This document shows, one piece after another, positions 1-4,935 of a stretch of 5,413 bases of DNA (position 1 is the first letter of the stretch; each line of letters begins with the position of its first letter). A model generated the notes under the pieces. It was not told where the DNA came from. It saw only the letters and a list, made by a program, of their open reading frames with translations, and did no database searches. The stretch spans positions 1-5,413 of the forward strand of contig CAJUJA010000075.1 of assembly GCA_910586635.1 (NCBI GenBank), in the 5' to 3' direction. Made by a program: the position numbers and the translations under genes. The DNA is from an uncultured Bacilli bacterium (GTDB lineage: Bacteria > Bacillota_I > Bacilli_A > RF39 > UBA660).

Positions 1-33
1 AAACAAATCAGAAAAAATATTAATATTAATTTA

Positions 34-70
34 TGGAGCTAAATATAAGTTTTAGCTTCATTTTAATTAT
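34..70 (+). terminator. Probable intrinsic terminator of an off-window gene
   Basis: Bases 34-43 (TGGAGCTAAA) pair with 51-60 (TTTAGCTTCA) as a 10-bp stem with one G-U wobble and a 7-base loop, followed on the plus strand by TTTTAATTAT. This suits the 3' end of a plus-strand gene entering from the left. One plus frame reads TNQKKY then TAA at 21-23, just before the hairpin, and may be that gene's last codons, but it is too short to call. The minus strand also has a T-rich flank, so direction is not certain. Confidence 0.45.
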
Positions 71-109
71 AAGACAAACTAATATAGGAAAGGAGTAGAA
101 GAGTACGAT

Positions 110-146
110 AAAAATAAAGAAGCAAAATCCTATTCTTGCTTCTTTT
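110..146 (-). terminator. Intrinsic terminator downstream of the DUF1540 gene
   Basis: Bases 116-125 and 136-145 form a perfect 10-bp stem (AAAGAAGCAA with TTGCTTCTTT) around a 10-base loop. Read on the minus strand the stem is followed by a T-rich run ending in TATTTTTAT, as expected for an intrinsic terminator. It lies about 80 bases beyond the DUF1540 stop codon. The plus side has only a short T run, so minus-strand termination is favoured. Confidence 0.65.
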
Positions 147-227
147 GTGGAAAGTTGTCATCTACATACTTATCCAACTCGTTCTTTGCATAACATAGAA
201 TTTAGGAATTATTCAGGTTACAATAAT

Positions 228-416
228 TCATTCATCTACCTTATTTTCGTCACATTTAAAACTATCACATACAGTGCTTTCAGAGCATTCACATTCATTA
301 TTATCACAGGTACAACTTACTTTAATTGAATCTAATTCGCAAACCCCTTCATCACAGTTATTATGTTTACAACTTTCAACATCACATTTGATATTACCTT
401 TTTTATTTTTTCCCAT
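228..416 (-). CDS. DUF1540 domain-containing cysteine-rich small protein
   Basis: This 62-residue soluble protein has ten cysteines (residues 11, 16, 21, 26, 35, 37, 42, 44, 50, 55) and no membrane segment or signal peptide. The pattern CDV-x2-C-x4-C-x4-C near the N-terminus and the closing TVCDSFKC match the DUF1540 family of Bacillota, whose spaced cysteines suggest metal binding; its function is not established. A basic start (MGKNKKG) precedes the domain and an acidic tail ends it. The ATG is supported by AAGGAGG at 427-433, ten bases upstream. The gene appears to stand alone: the hairpin at 110-146 can end its transcript, and no convincing sigma-A promoter was found upstream, so transcription by another sigma factor is possible. 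Family assignment is fairly sure; role is unknown. Confidence 0.85.
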   Translation of the reverse strand: MGKNKKGNIKCDVESCKHNNCDEGVCELDSIKVSCTCDNNECECSESTVCDSFKCDENKVDE

Positions 417-433
417 TTCAATCTTTCCTCCTT

Positions 434-811
434 ATTTCTAGTATGATTCTTCTTTTATAATTTATACATATATTATTTATGATTAACTCCCCTATTGATT
501 TTATATTTGAAGTGGGGAATAGTAAGATTAGAATCAGAATGATAATTAAGAAAGAATGAATATCAATTTAGGTAGAGAATGACTCATATTGAAAACTCAT
601 TATATAAAATATCAAATGGAATTTCTTACATATCGTAAAGAAGTTGATTCATATACATAATATATAAAAGTTAAATAAAAAATTGGATATATTATATAAT
701 ATATCCAATTTGGCTTAAAATATAGAAAAAATAGAGGTTTATGATAAAAGGTTTTATTCTAATAATTGTTATTATAAGTTATGTAGAACGGATATGTATA
801 TTATATATAAA
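434..811. other. Gene-poor stretch with no convincing coding sequence
   Basis: Neither strand holds a reading frame with a start, a Shine-Dalgarno site and a protein-like composition together. Short plus-strand frames exist at 479-559 (26 residues), 580-639 (19 residues) and 741-815 (24 hydrophobic residues, MIKGFILIIVIISY...), but only the last has even a weak, too-close AGAGG. The only clear structure is the perfect palindrome at 680-711. The stretch presumably includes the upstream control region of the DUF1540 gene and perhaps decayed coding sequence. Confidence 0.5.
671..711 (-). terminator. Perfect 32-base palindrome, probable minus-strand terminator
   Basis: Bases 680-711 read the same on both strands, centred between 695 and 696, and would fold into a long hairpin with only two G-C pairs. 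On the minus strand it is followed by T-rich sequence (TTTTATTTAA, giving six T in a row at the stem end), while the plus-strand flank is TGGCTT. This favours an intrinsic terminator for minus-strand transcription from the XRE gene and the decayed gene, ending about 100 bases past the latter's stop. The perfect symmetry would also suit a dimeric binding site. Confidence 0.5.
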
Positions 812-1178
812 TTAATTTAAAGAAGTTAACATAATATCAATTATAGGAAGTTTTTCGTTTGGATTGAATCTAAAAGTAATCTCTTTTTGAGTATCGATAT
901 CTACTATAAGAGATCTGCCCTCTTCTCTTGTTCATGCCAAGAATCTCCCCCACTTCAAGAGTATGCTTTTTTTCTTCATAAAAATAAGGTTCATATTTTT
1001 CTTCTTTCACATTATCTATACTGACGTAATAAGAATTTGCTATTTCATCATAGGAAAAGGTTTTTTCTGTTGCTTAATTATCTTGAATATCATTTCTTTG
1101 TCCAATTAGGGAATCGTTAAACAATTGTTCTTCACTACATCCTGTAAGAGCAATTGTGTATGGGTTTTTATAGTTAAA
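812..1178 (-). pseudogene. Decayed gene of unknown function
   Basis: Protein-like sequence runs on the minus strand with three lesions. The upstream frame reads LTGCSEEQLFNDSLIGQ, meets an in-frame TAA at 1074-1076, then continues through FSYDEIANSYYVSIDNV and KKHTLEVGEILGMN. Near 918-932 one extra base, or two missing bases, shifts the frame, after which EEGRSLIVDIDTQKE and FRFNPNEKLPIIDIM follow to a TAA at 812-814. No ATG, GTG or TTG start with a ribosome site precedes the first segment, so the N-terminus is lost. LTGC resembles a lipobox, but the preceding residues (FNYKNPYTIA) are not hydrophobic enough to be a lipoprotein signal. The parts join into about 120 residues with typical coding composition. 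The gene follows the XRE regulator by about 8 bases and was probably cotranscribed with it. I do not recognise the family. Sequencing error could explain one lesion but hardly all three. Confidence 0.65.
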
Positions 1179-1185
1179 GCTTTTT

Positions 1186-1953
1186 TTATACCTTTCTAGA
1201 CTGAATTTCTGCGATCTTTTCTAAAACTTCTTTTGCATTACTTTCATTAATTTCGGTATATCCTAATTCTTTTAGTGCCTGTACTTTTGCGGTGTTTAGT
1301 TCTTGTGTACGACTAAGTTTTTCCTCGTTTTTATGTTCAATGTCTTGTACAAATCTTTTATGTGTTTCGGTTATTTTTGATTTAGAAGCTCCGCCATTAT
1401 TGTATAATGTCATGGCACTAAATAAAATGCTTTCAAAGATGAACTGTTGATCCCTATTATAAATAAATTCCATTGGATCAGTAAAACCTAAAGATTTAGA
1501 CATATAAGCTAAAATATAGTTTAATTCTGGAGTTGTTTCCGTAGACTGTAGGAAGTGATATAAATAACAGTATGTATTATAAGTGTCTTTTGATTTATCA
1601 TCTAATAGTTTTTCCTTTAATAGTCCAATAATATCTGATAGTATTTCTTGCTCTTTTTTATTAAAACATTTTAGGTCAGTTAAGATTTCTTTATTAGAGG
1701 AATCCTTAACTCCTTCATTTAATCTATATTCCACTTCTATTATATACTCTCCTGTTATTTCAAGGGAATTTAACTCCTCTATTTCTTTTAGATTTAATAA
1801 ACTAAGTAATTTTACTATCTTTTCCTTTGGCCAGTCATTTAATGAATCTAATGCCAGATAATTATAAAGCATTTGTCTGGATACTCCTAAGTATTTTGCT
1901 AGGCGTACTTTACTAATTCCTAGTTCTGTTAATAATTGATTTAATTGTTTCAT
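1186..1953 (-). CDS. XRE-family helix-turn-helix transcriptional regulator
   Basis: This 255-residue cytoplasmic protein starts with a Cro/cI-type helix-turn-helix (about residues 4-60): SKVRLAKYLGVSRQMLYNYL supplies the supporting and recognition helices (about 14-33), and WPKEKIVKLLSLL the following helix. The remainder is not a domain I recognise: a mainly helical middle part (about 90-185) and a charged, possibly coiled tail (about 195-255, HKRFVQDIEHKNEEKLSR...). It is much longer than a simple phage repressor, so the C-terminal part may sense a ligand or partner. AGGAGGG at 1965-1971 sits 11 bases before the ATG. It has its own strong promoter (1978-2006) with a palindrome TTTACGTAAA in the spacer, consistent with autoregulation. 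A decayed gene follows directly. The DNA-binding role is confident; target genes are unknown. Confidence 0.85.
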   Translation of the reverse strand: MKQLNQLLTELGISKVRLAKYLGVSRQMLYNYLALDSLNDWPKEKIVKLLSLLNLKEIEELNSLEITGEYIIEVEYRLNEGVKDSSNKEILTDLKCFNKKEQEILSDIIGLLKEKLLDDKSKDTYNTYCYLYHFLQSTETTPELNYILAYMSKSLGFTDPMEFIYNRDQQFIFESILFSAMTLYNNGGASKSKITETHKRFVQDIEHKNEEKLSRTQELNTAKVQALKELGYTEINESNAKEVLEKIAEIQSRKV

Positions 1954-1977
1954 AGTGATTACTACCCTCCTATTATC

Positions 1978-2006
1978 ATTTTATCTTGCTTTACGTAAAT
2001 AGTCAA
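1978..2006 (-). promoter_or_regulatory. Sigma-A-type promoter of the XRE gene
   Basis: On the minus strand TTGACT (2001-2006) and TAAAAT (1978-1983) are separated by exactly 17 bases. Transcription should start near 1971, which is the first base of the AGGAGGG ribosome site, giving a leader of only about 18 bases. The -35 box begins right after the T run of the hairpin at 2008-2036. Confidence 0.75.
1990..1999. promoter_or_regulatory. Operator-like palindrome in the XRE promoter spacer
   Basis: TTTACGTAAA is a perfect 10-base palindrome lying between the -35 and -10 boxes of the XRE promoter, a position where a bound repressor would block RNA polymerase. Its half-site TTTAC/GTAAA recurs in the larger palindrome at 2013-2036. 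Autorepression by the XRE protein is an inference from position and symmetry. Confidence 0.5.
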
Positions 2007-2007
2007 G

Positions 2008-2036
2008 AAAAAAGTATGTAAACTGTTTTACATACT
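2008..2036 (-). terminator. mnmA terminator or second XRE operator
   Basis: AGTATGTAAA (2013-2022) and TTTACATACT (2027-2036) are perfect 10-base inverted repeats around a 4-base loop, followed on the minus strand by six T (2008-2013, the first overlapping the stem). It lies 37 bases beyond the mnmA stop, so it fits an intrinsic terminator, though the stem has only two G-C pairs. It also carries inward-facing GTAAA/TTTAC half-sites like those at 1990-1999 and sits just upstream of the XRE -35 box, so it may equally be a repressor site. Both roles are compatible. Confidence 0.6.
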
Positions 2037-2053
2037 GGAAATTATGATATAAT
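2027..2053 (+). promoter_or_regulatory. Candidate plus-strand promoter antisense to mnmA
   Basis: An extended -10, TGATATAAT (2045-2053), has a TTTACA box (2027-2032) 15 bases upstream of its TATAAT; the spacing is short but the extended -10 may compensate. Transcription would start near 2060 and run into the mnmA 3' end as antisense RNA. No plus-strand gene follows. It overlaps the palindrome at 2013-2036, so the XRE protein could control it. In this AT-rich sequence chance is a real alternative. Confidence 0.25.
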
Positions 2054-2072
2054 GTTAACTTTCTACTTTTTA

Positions 2073-3182
2073 TTATAATAAATACCAAAGTTTTTTTTCA
2101 TTTTTTCGAACCTCTTTTATAATTCCTCCTCCAATGCAAATATCATGATCATATATGACACACGCTTGTCCAGGAGTTACAGACTTAACAGGAGGATGAT
2201 AGCTAATGATAAGATTTCCATTTTTTAAATACTCTATTTCTACCTCAATGTCTTCTTGACGATATCTAAATTTTGCAAATGCCGTTTTAGGTCTTAATTC
2301 ACAGTTGAAATTGACCATTTCAACAATACAACTAGTAGAATATAAATATTCATTATCTCCAAAAGAAACATATAAAACATTGTTTTCTAAGTCTTTTCCT
2401 ACTACAAACATTTTTTCCTTATTTCCACCAATATTTAAACCTTTTCTTTGCCCAATGGTATAATACATTAAACCGCAATGAGTTCCAACTACTTTTTTAG
2501 TAGCAATATCTATAACATTTCCACTTTTAGCAGGTAGATAGTTCATTAGAAAATCTTTAAAATTTCTTTCTCCGATAAAGCAAATACCGGTAGAATCTTT
2601 TTTATTTGCTGTGATAAGACCATATTCTTCTGCAATTTGTCGAACCTCTTTTTTACTAATATTTCCTAGTGGAAATAGTACATTTTCTAATTGCTCTTTA
2701 CTTAATTGAGATAAAAAATAAGTCTGATCTTTATTTTGATCGAAAGCCTTTTTTAAATATCCATCTTCTAGTTTTGCATAATGTCCTGTTGCAATGTAAT
2801 CTGCACCTAAATCTTTTGCTTTTTTGACAAAATAATCAAATTTAATGTATTTATTACACATAATATCAGGATTTGGAGTTCTTCCTTTTTTTAACTCATC
2901 TAGAAAGTAAGTAAATACATAATCCCAATATTCTTTGATGAAATCTATTCGGTGTAGTTTTATACTTAGTTTATTACATACTTCTAATGCATCATTATAA
3001 TCTTGTTCTTGAGGGCATATCTCTTGCTCTTTTAAGGTGGGATTTCCTAAAATATCATTGTTTAGAGAAGAATCCCAATTTCTCATGAATAATCCTTCCA
3101 CTAAATAACCTTGATTCTTCAAAAGAATAGCGGCAACAGAAGAATCTACTCCCCCACTCATTCCAATAATTACTTTTTTCAT
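2073..3182 (-). CDS. mnmA: tRNA-specific 2-thiouridylase MnmA
   Basis: MnmA is a cytoplasmic enzyme that activates U34 of tRNA-Lys, -Glu and -Gln with ATP and installs sulfur at C2 of the wobble base, using persulfide sulfur from a cysteine desulfurase. With the ATG at 3180-3182 the protein has 369 residues, full length for the family. It shows the PP-loop SGGVDSS (9-15), the NPDIMCN motif with the first catalytic Cys (C109), TGICFIG with the second Cys (C201), GQRKGLNIGG (244-253), and the C-terminal barrel motif SVTPGQACVIYD (334-345). A GTG three codons upstream (3189-3191) is in frame, but it lies inside the AGGTGA ribosome site (3188-3193) that serves the ATG, so the ATG is chosen. The gene ends in tandem TAA codons. 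It is transcribed divergently from the exported-protein gene and appears monocistronic. Confidence 0.97.
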   Translation of the reverse strand: MKKVIIGMSGGVDSSVAAILLKNQGYLVEGLFMRNWDSSLNNDILGNPTLKEQEICPQEQDYNDALEVCNKLSIKLHRIDFIKEYWDYVFTYFLDELKKGRTPNPDIMCNKYIKFDYFVKKAKDLGADYIATGHYAKLEDGYLKKAFDQNKDQTYFLSQLSKEQLENVLFPLGNISKKEVRQIAEEYGLITANKKDSTGICFIGERNFKDFLMNYLPAKSGNVIDIATKKVVGTHCGLMYYTIGQRKGLNIGGNKEKMFVVGKDLENNVLYVSFGDNEYLYSTSCIVEMVNFNCELRPKTAFAKFRYRQEDIEVEIEYLKNGNLIISYHPPVKSVTPGQACVIYDHDICIGGGIIKEVRKNEKKLWYLL

Positions 3183-3187
3183 AATCT

Positions 3188-3193
3188 TCACCT
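3188..3193 (-). promoter_or_regulatory. Ribosome binding site that sets the mnmA start
   Basis: AGGTGA lies five bases before the ATG at 3180-3182. The upstream in-frame GTG (3189-3191) is part of this site and cannot also be the start it serves. Confidence 0.75.
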
Positions 3194-3199
3194 GTTCAT

Positions 3200-3228
3200 A
3201 TTATACAATAGGTATTTAATTTTGAAAA
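3200..3228 (-). promoter_or_regulatory. Probable mnmA promoter
   Basis: A consensus TATAAT (3200-3205, minus strand) has a poor -35 match TTTTCA (3223-3228) 17 bases upstream. The predicted start near 3193 coincides with the ribosome site, leaving a leader of about 11 bases. The -10 is good, the -35 weak. Confidence 0.4.
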
Positions 3229-3309
3229 GTTTAGATTACCCTTTTCTATTTTTAAGGCATACTAATACTTATTGTAATAAAGAAATATGACCTATAAATA
3301 TAATTTATA

Positions 3310-3340
3310 TTGACAAAAAGCTCCGGGGGGGGGGTATACT
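3310..3340 (+). promoter_or_regulatory. Promoter with poly-G spacer, likely phase-variable
   Basis: A perfect -35 TTGACA (3310-3315) and a near-perfect -10 TATACT (3335-3340) are 19 bases apart. Ten of those bases are an unbroken G run (3325-3334). Upstream DNA is very A/T-rich and could act as an UP element. Transcription should start near 3347, about 29 bases before the GTG start of the exported protein. Spacing of 19 is suboptimal; eight G would give 17. Slipped-strand changes in such tracts tune promoters in other bacteria (for example porA and opc of Neisseria), so ON/OFF switching is inferred here. Confidence 0.8.
3325..3334 (+). repeat. Homopolymeric G10 tract between -35 and -10
   Basis: Ten consecutive G, the only long G or C run in this AT-rich window. 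It lies outside the coding region because the true start is at 3376, so length changes affect promoter spacing and not the reading frame. Confidence 0.95.
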
Positions 3341-3363
3341 GTAAGCATAGAGTAAATAAGTAT

Positions 3364-3370
3364 GGAGTGA
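3364..3370 (+). promoter_or_regulatory. Ribosome binding site that sets the exported-protein start
   Basis: GGAGTGA lies five bases before a GTG (3376-3378). It marks the start at 3376. The frame is open further upstream to a TTG at 3310, but that TTG is the -35 box and would not be in the transcript. Confidence 0.75.
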
Positions 3371-3375
3371 TAGCA

Positions 3376-4119
3376 GTGAAAAAGAAAGTAAAAAAGTGGA
3401 TAGAAAGGAATTATAAACTATTAATAGGGATTGTAATAGGAGGGATTATATCAGCAGTAGGAGTTTATGCAGCAACTATGATATCTAGTTCTAATATTTC
3501 TTATGATAATAAATCATCAGGGTTAACATCTACAGATTTGAAGGGTGCGATAGACGAGTTGTATGAAAAATCAGATGAGATAAAATGTGGAACAGAGGAG
3601 TTTTATGTATTGTATTCATTAGGGGATTCTATTCATGTTTTAACGAAGTATCCAATTGAGGGTGGACATGCTTCATTTGAGCTAGTTCATAAATCAGAAT
3701 CAGCTTGTCTTGATATGGAAAATGTTGTAGAAATAGAAAATCCATCCTATGCCCAAAATAAAACTTGTGGGAAAGAGAACTTTAAATGTAGTGGAACTGG
3801 TTTTTCATCACAATATAAAGAGGTATTAAACAGGATAGGATTATCTAGTGATATTGAAGTGATAAAACCTTCCTTTTCTGAGTTGAATAAAGCTGGATGT
3901 AATTTTCAACTATCACCGGTTTATGGAAATGAAGGAAGCTGCGAGGCTCTTTCTTGGTTATCAAATGTAGCAGTGACTGATGTTATAATAGGTCCTAATA
4001 CCACTGCTGTTGTATCCAGTAACAGGGTTGATTTGAATAGACAACTTTGCAGTCATTATCAGGAAGATTGGTACGAAAAGTTAATAGTAAAAATTCCAAT
4101 TAAGAATATTTTAATGTGA
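3376..4119 (+). CDS. Exported cysteine-containing surface protein, phase-variable candidate
   Basis: The 247-residue product starts at a GTG and has a basic N-terminus (KKKVKKWIERNYK), a hydrophobic segment (about residues 15-33, LLIGIVIGGIISAVGVYAA) and a possible signal-peptidase site after VYAA, so it should be exported or membrane-anchored. A motif SYDNKSSGLTSTDLKGAI followed by DELYEK (42-65) comes next; I recall this layout as recurrent in uncharacterised proteins of uncultured gut Bacillota, without known function. The rest (about 70-247) is a probably extracytoplasmic domain with seven cysteines (C71 plus those in SACLD, KTCGK, FKCSG, AGCNF, GSCEA, QLCSH), possibly disulfide-bonded. 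No LPXTG motif or C-terminal anchor is seen, so if the signal is uncleaved the N-terminal segment anchors it. It is driven by the poly-G promoter at 3310-3340. It converges on the SpoIIM-family gene with an 18-base gap and no clear terminator. Confidence 0.8.
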   Translation: MKKKVKKWIERNYKLLIGIVIGGIISAVGVYAATMISSSNISYDNKSSGLTSTDLKGAIDELYEKSDEIKCGTEEFYVLYSLGDSIHVLTKYPIEGGHASFELVHKSESACLDMENVVEIENPSYAQNKTCGKENFKCSGTGFSSQYKEVLNRIGLSSDIEVIKPSFSELNKAGCNFQLSPVYGNEGSCEALSWLSNVAVTDVIIGPNTTAVVSSNRVDLNRQLCSHYQEDWYEKLIVKIPIKNILM

Positions 4120-4137
4120 ATAGTTATTTTGGTCTGT

Positions 4138-4728
4138 TTATATTCTTAGTAATTTTAATATATTTGGTACTATATATATTTCAATTACACTGCTTATGAT
4201 AATTAAAATAAGAGAAAAAAGTAAAATCTTTATATATTTTTTCATAATATTTTTAAACCTGATCTCTTTTTTTAAAAAAAGTAATCGGTTTAAATTTTTA
4301 GAAAATAAAATTCCATAATAACTAAGTGTCATAATAGTAAATAGATTAATTACTAATGGGATCATATAGATAAGTGCTGCTATTATACCTTTCCAATGGT
4401 AAAAGTAGATAAAACTACTAATACTAAATCCTAAAATGAAACTTTTTATAATTAAAAATAGAAGTATGATAGGAATTCCAATAATGGAGATTCCAAAAAT
4501 CCATATGAATGTCGTAAAAATGATATTAGAGGAAAGACAATGAATAAATGCCTTAGTATAGTTTAATTTTTTTAAACTGGTGAAAAAGACTTGTAGATTT
4601 TCTTTGATCATAATTTTATTACTTTTTGATAAAACGGCAATACAGAAAATTCCCAAAAGTACGGAAATGAATGTAATAATTAGTAATTTTAATAATAGTT
4701 TGTTTTTTTTGATATTTCTTTTTCTCAT
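4138..4728 (-). CDS. SpoIIM-family (stage II sporulation protein M-like) membrane protein
   Basis: With the ATG at 4726-4728 the protein has 196 residues, close to the usual SpoIIM size of about 200. It is very hydrophobic: a span at about 11-33, a hydrophobic block at about 69-110, another at about 114-142, and a final span at about 165-188. The central FLIIKSFILGFSISSFIY with HWKGIIAALIYMIPLVI, and the ending VIEIYIVPNILKLL, fit the SpoIIM (DUF95) family. SpoIIM works with SpoIID and SpoIIP in engulfment during endosporulation, but relatives occur in non-sporulating bacteria. No spoIID or spoIIP is nearby, so spoIIM itself is not asserted. An in-frame GTG at 4735-4737 lies inside the AGGTGA ribosome site (4734-4739); the ATG is preferred. 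It is divergent from the 28-residue membrane peptide gene. Confidence 0.75.
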   Translation of the reverse strand: MRKRNIKKNKLLLKLLIITFISVLLGIFCIAVLSKSNKIMIKENLQVFFTSLKKLNYTKAFIHCLSSNIIFTTFIWIFGISIIGIPIILLFLIIKSFILGFSISSFIYFYHWKGIIAALIYMIPLVINLFTIMTLSYYGILFSKNLNRLLFLKKEIRFKNIMKKYIKILLFSLILIIISSVIEIYIVPNILKLLRI

Positions 4729-4733
4729 ATTAC

Positions 4734-4739
4734 TCACCT
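4734..4739 (-). promoter_or_regulatory. Ribosome binding site that sets the SpoIIM-family start
   Basis: AGGTGA sits five bases before the ATG at 4726-4728, the same sequence and spacing as at mnmA. The GTG inside it (4735-4737) is in frame but is not the likely start. Confidence 0.7.
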
Positions 4740-4749
4740 ATCCAATCAT

Positions 4750-4778
4750 ATTATGGGAAATAGAGAAATATTTCTAAA
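4750..4778 (-). promoter_or_regulatory. Possible promoter of the SpoIIM-family gene
   Basis: TTTAGA (4773-4778) and CATAAT (4750-4755) on the minus strand are 17 bases apart. The start would be near 4743, only a few bases before the ribosome site. A 12-base palindrome AGAAATATTTCT (4764-4775) overlaps the spacer and -35 box and could be an operator. Box matches are moderate, so this is tentative. Confidence 0.35.
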
Positions 4779-4783
4779 TCCAA

Positions 4784-4812
4784 TTTACTTTTTCCTACAA
4801 TTATTTTATAAT
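4784..4812 (+). promoter_or_regulatory. Promoter of the 28-residue membrane peptide gene
   Basis: TTTACT (4784-4789, four of six consensus bases) and a perfect TATAAT (4807-4812) are 17 bases apart. The predicted start near 4819 is at the GAGGTGG ribosome site (4819-4825), giving another very short leader. Confidence 0.6.
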
Positions 4813-4830
4813 GAATTTGAGGTGGAATCT

Positions 4831-4917
4831 ATGAATAAAAAAGTAATTAAAATTATTTCTATTATTTTAGTTGTTGTAATGTTAATTGGTTTTCTTAGCG
4901 TTTTATTATATATATAA
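4831..4917 (+). CDS. Small single-span membrane protein, 28 residues
   Basis: The product has a short basic N-terminus (MNKKVIK) and one hydrophobic helix from about residue 8 to the end (IISIILVVVMLIGFLSVLLY), so it should be a single-span inner-membrane peptide with the N-terminus inside. It is short, but it has a complete expression unit: promoter at 4784-4812, GAGGTGG at 4819-4825 five bases before the ATG, tandem TAA codons, and a strong terminator at 4936-4972. The NKKV-x-K start, size and topology resemble the stressosome-associated Prli42 and other tiny Bacillota membrane peptides. That resemblance is from memory and is weak evidence for such short hydrophobic sequence. Confidence 0.65.
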   Translation: MNKKVIKIISIILVVVMLIGFLSVLLYI

Positions 4918-4935
4918 TAAATGAATTCAATGAAA

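Noticed and set aside
147..329. Plus-strand open frame of 60 codons
   Set aside because: It is antisense to the DUF1540 gene, has no ribosome site, and starts within the terminator region; its composition is that of a shadow frame.
487..524. CCCC and GGGG runs forming a possible hairpin between 488 and 520
   Set aside because: Only four G-C pairs close a loop of more than 15 bases, and a competing CTATT/AATAG pairing excludes it; no T tail follows.
479..559. Plus-strand 26-codon frame starting MINSPIDFIFEV
   Set aside because: No Shine-Dalgarno sequence before the ATG and no recognisable features.
741..815. Possible 24-residue hydrophobic peptide MIKGFILIIVIISY... on the plus strand
   Set aside because: The AGAGG upstream is only three bases from the ATG, no promoter was found, and the end overlaps the decayed gene's stop. 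It may be a relic but is not supported as a gene.
1134..1178. LTGC as a lipoprotein signal in the decayed gene
   Set aside because: The preceding residues include charged and polar positions and no start codon, so a lipobox cannot be claimed even though LTGCS fits the consensus.
1583..1861. Plus-strand open frame of 92 codons
   Set aside because: It lies wholly antisense to the XRE gene, is Ser/Phe-rich as expected of an antisense frame, and has no ribosome site.
3310..3375. Upstream extension of the exported protein to a TTG at 3310
   Set aside because: The TTG is the first part of the -35 box TTGACA, the G tract would be coding, and the predicted RNA starts near 3347. The GGAGTGA site points to the GTG at 3376.
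4580..4777. Plus-strand open frame of 65 codons, hydrophobic
   Set aside because: Mostly antisense to the SpoIIM-family membrane gene; its hydrophobicity mirrors the A/T-rich complement and no ribosome site precedes it.
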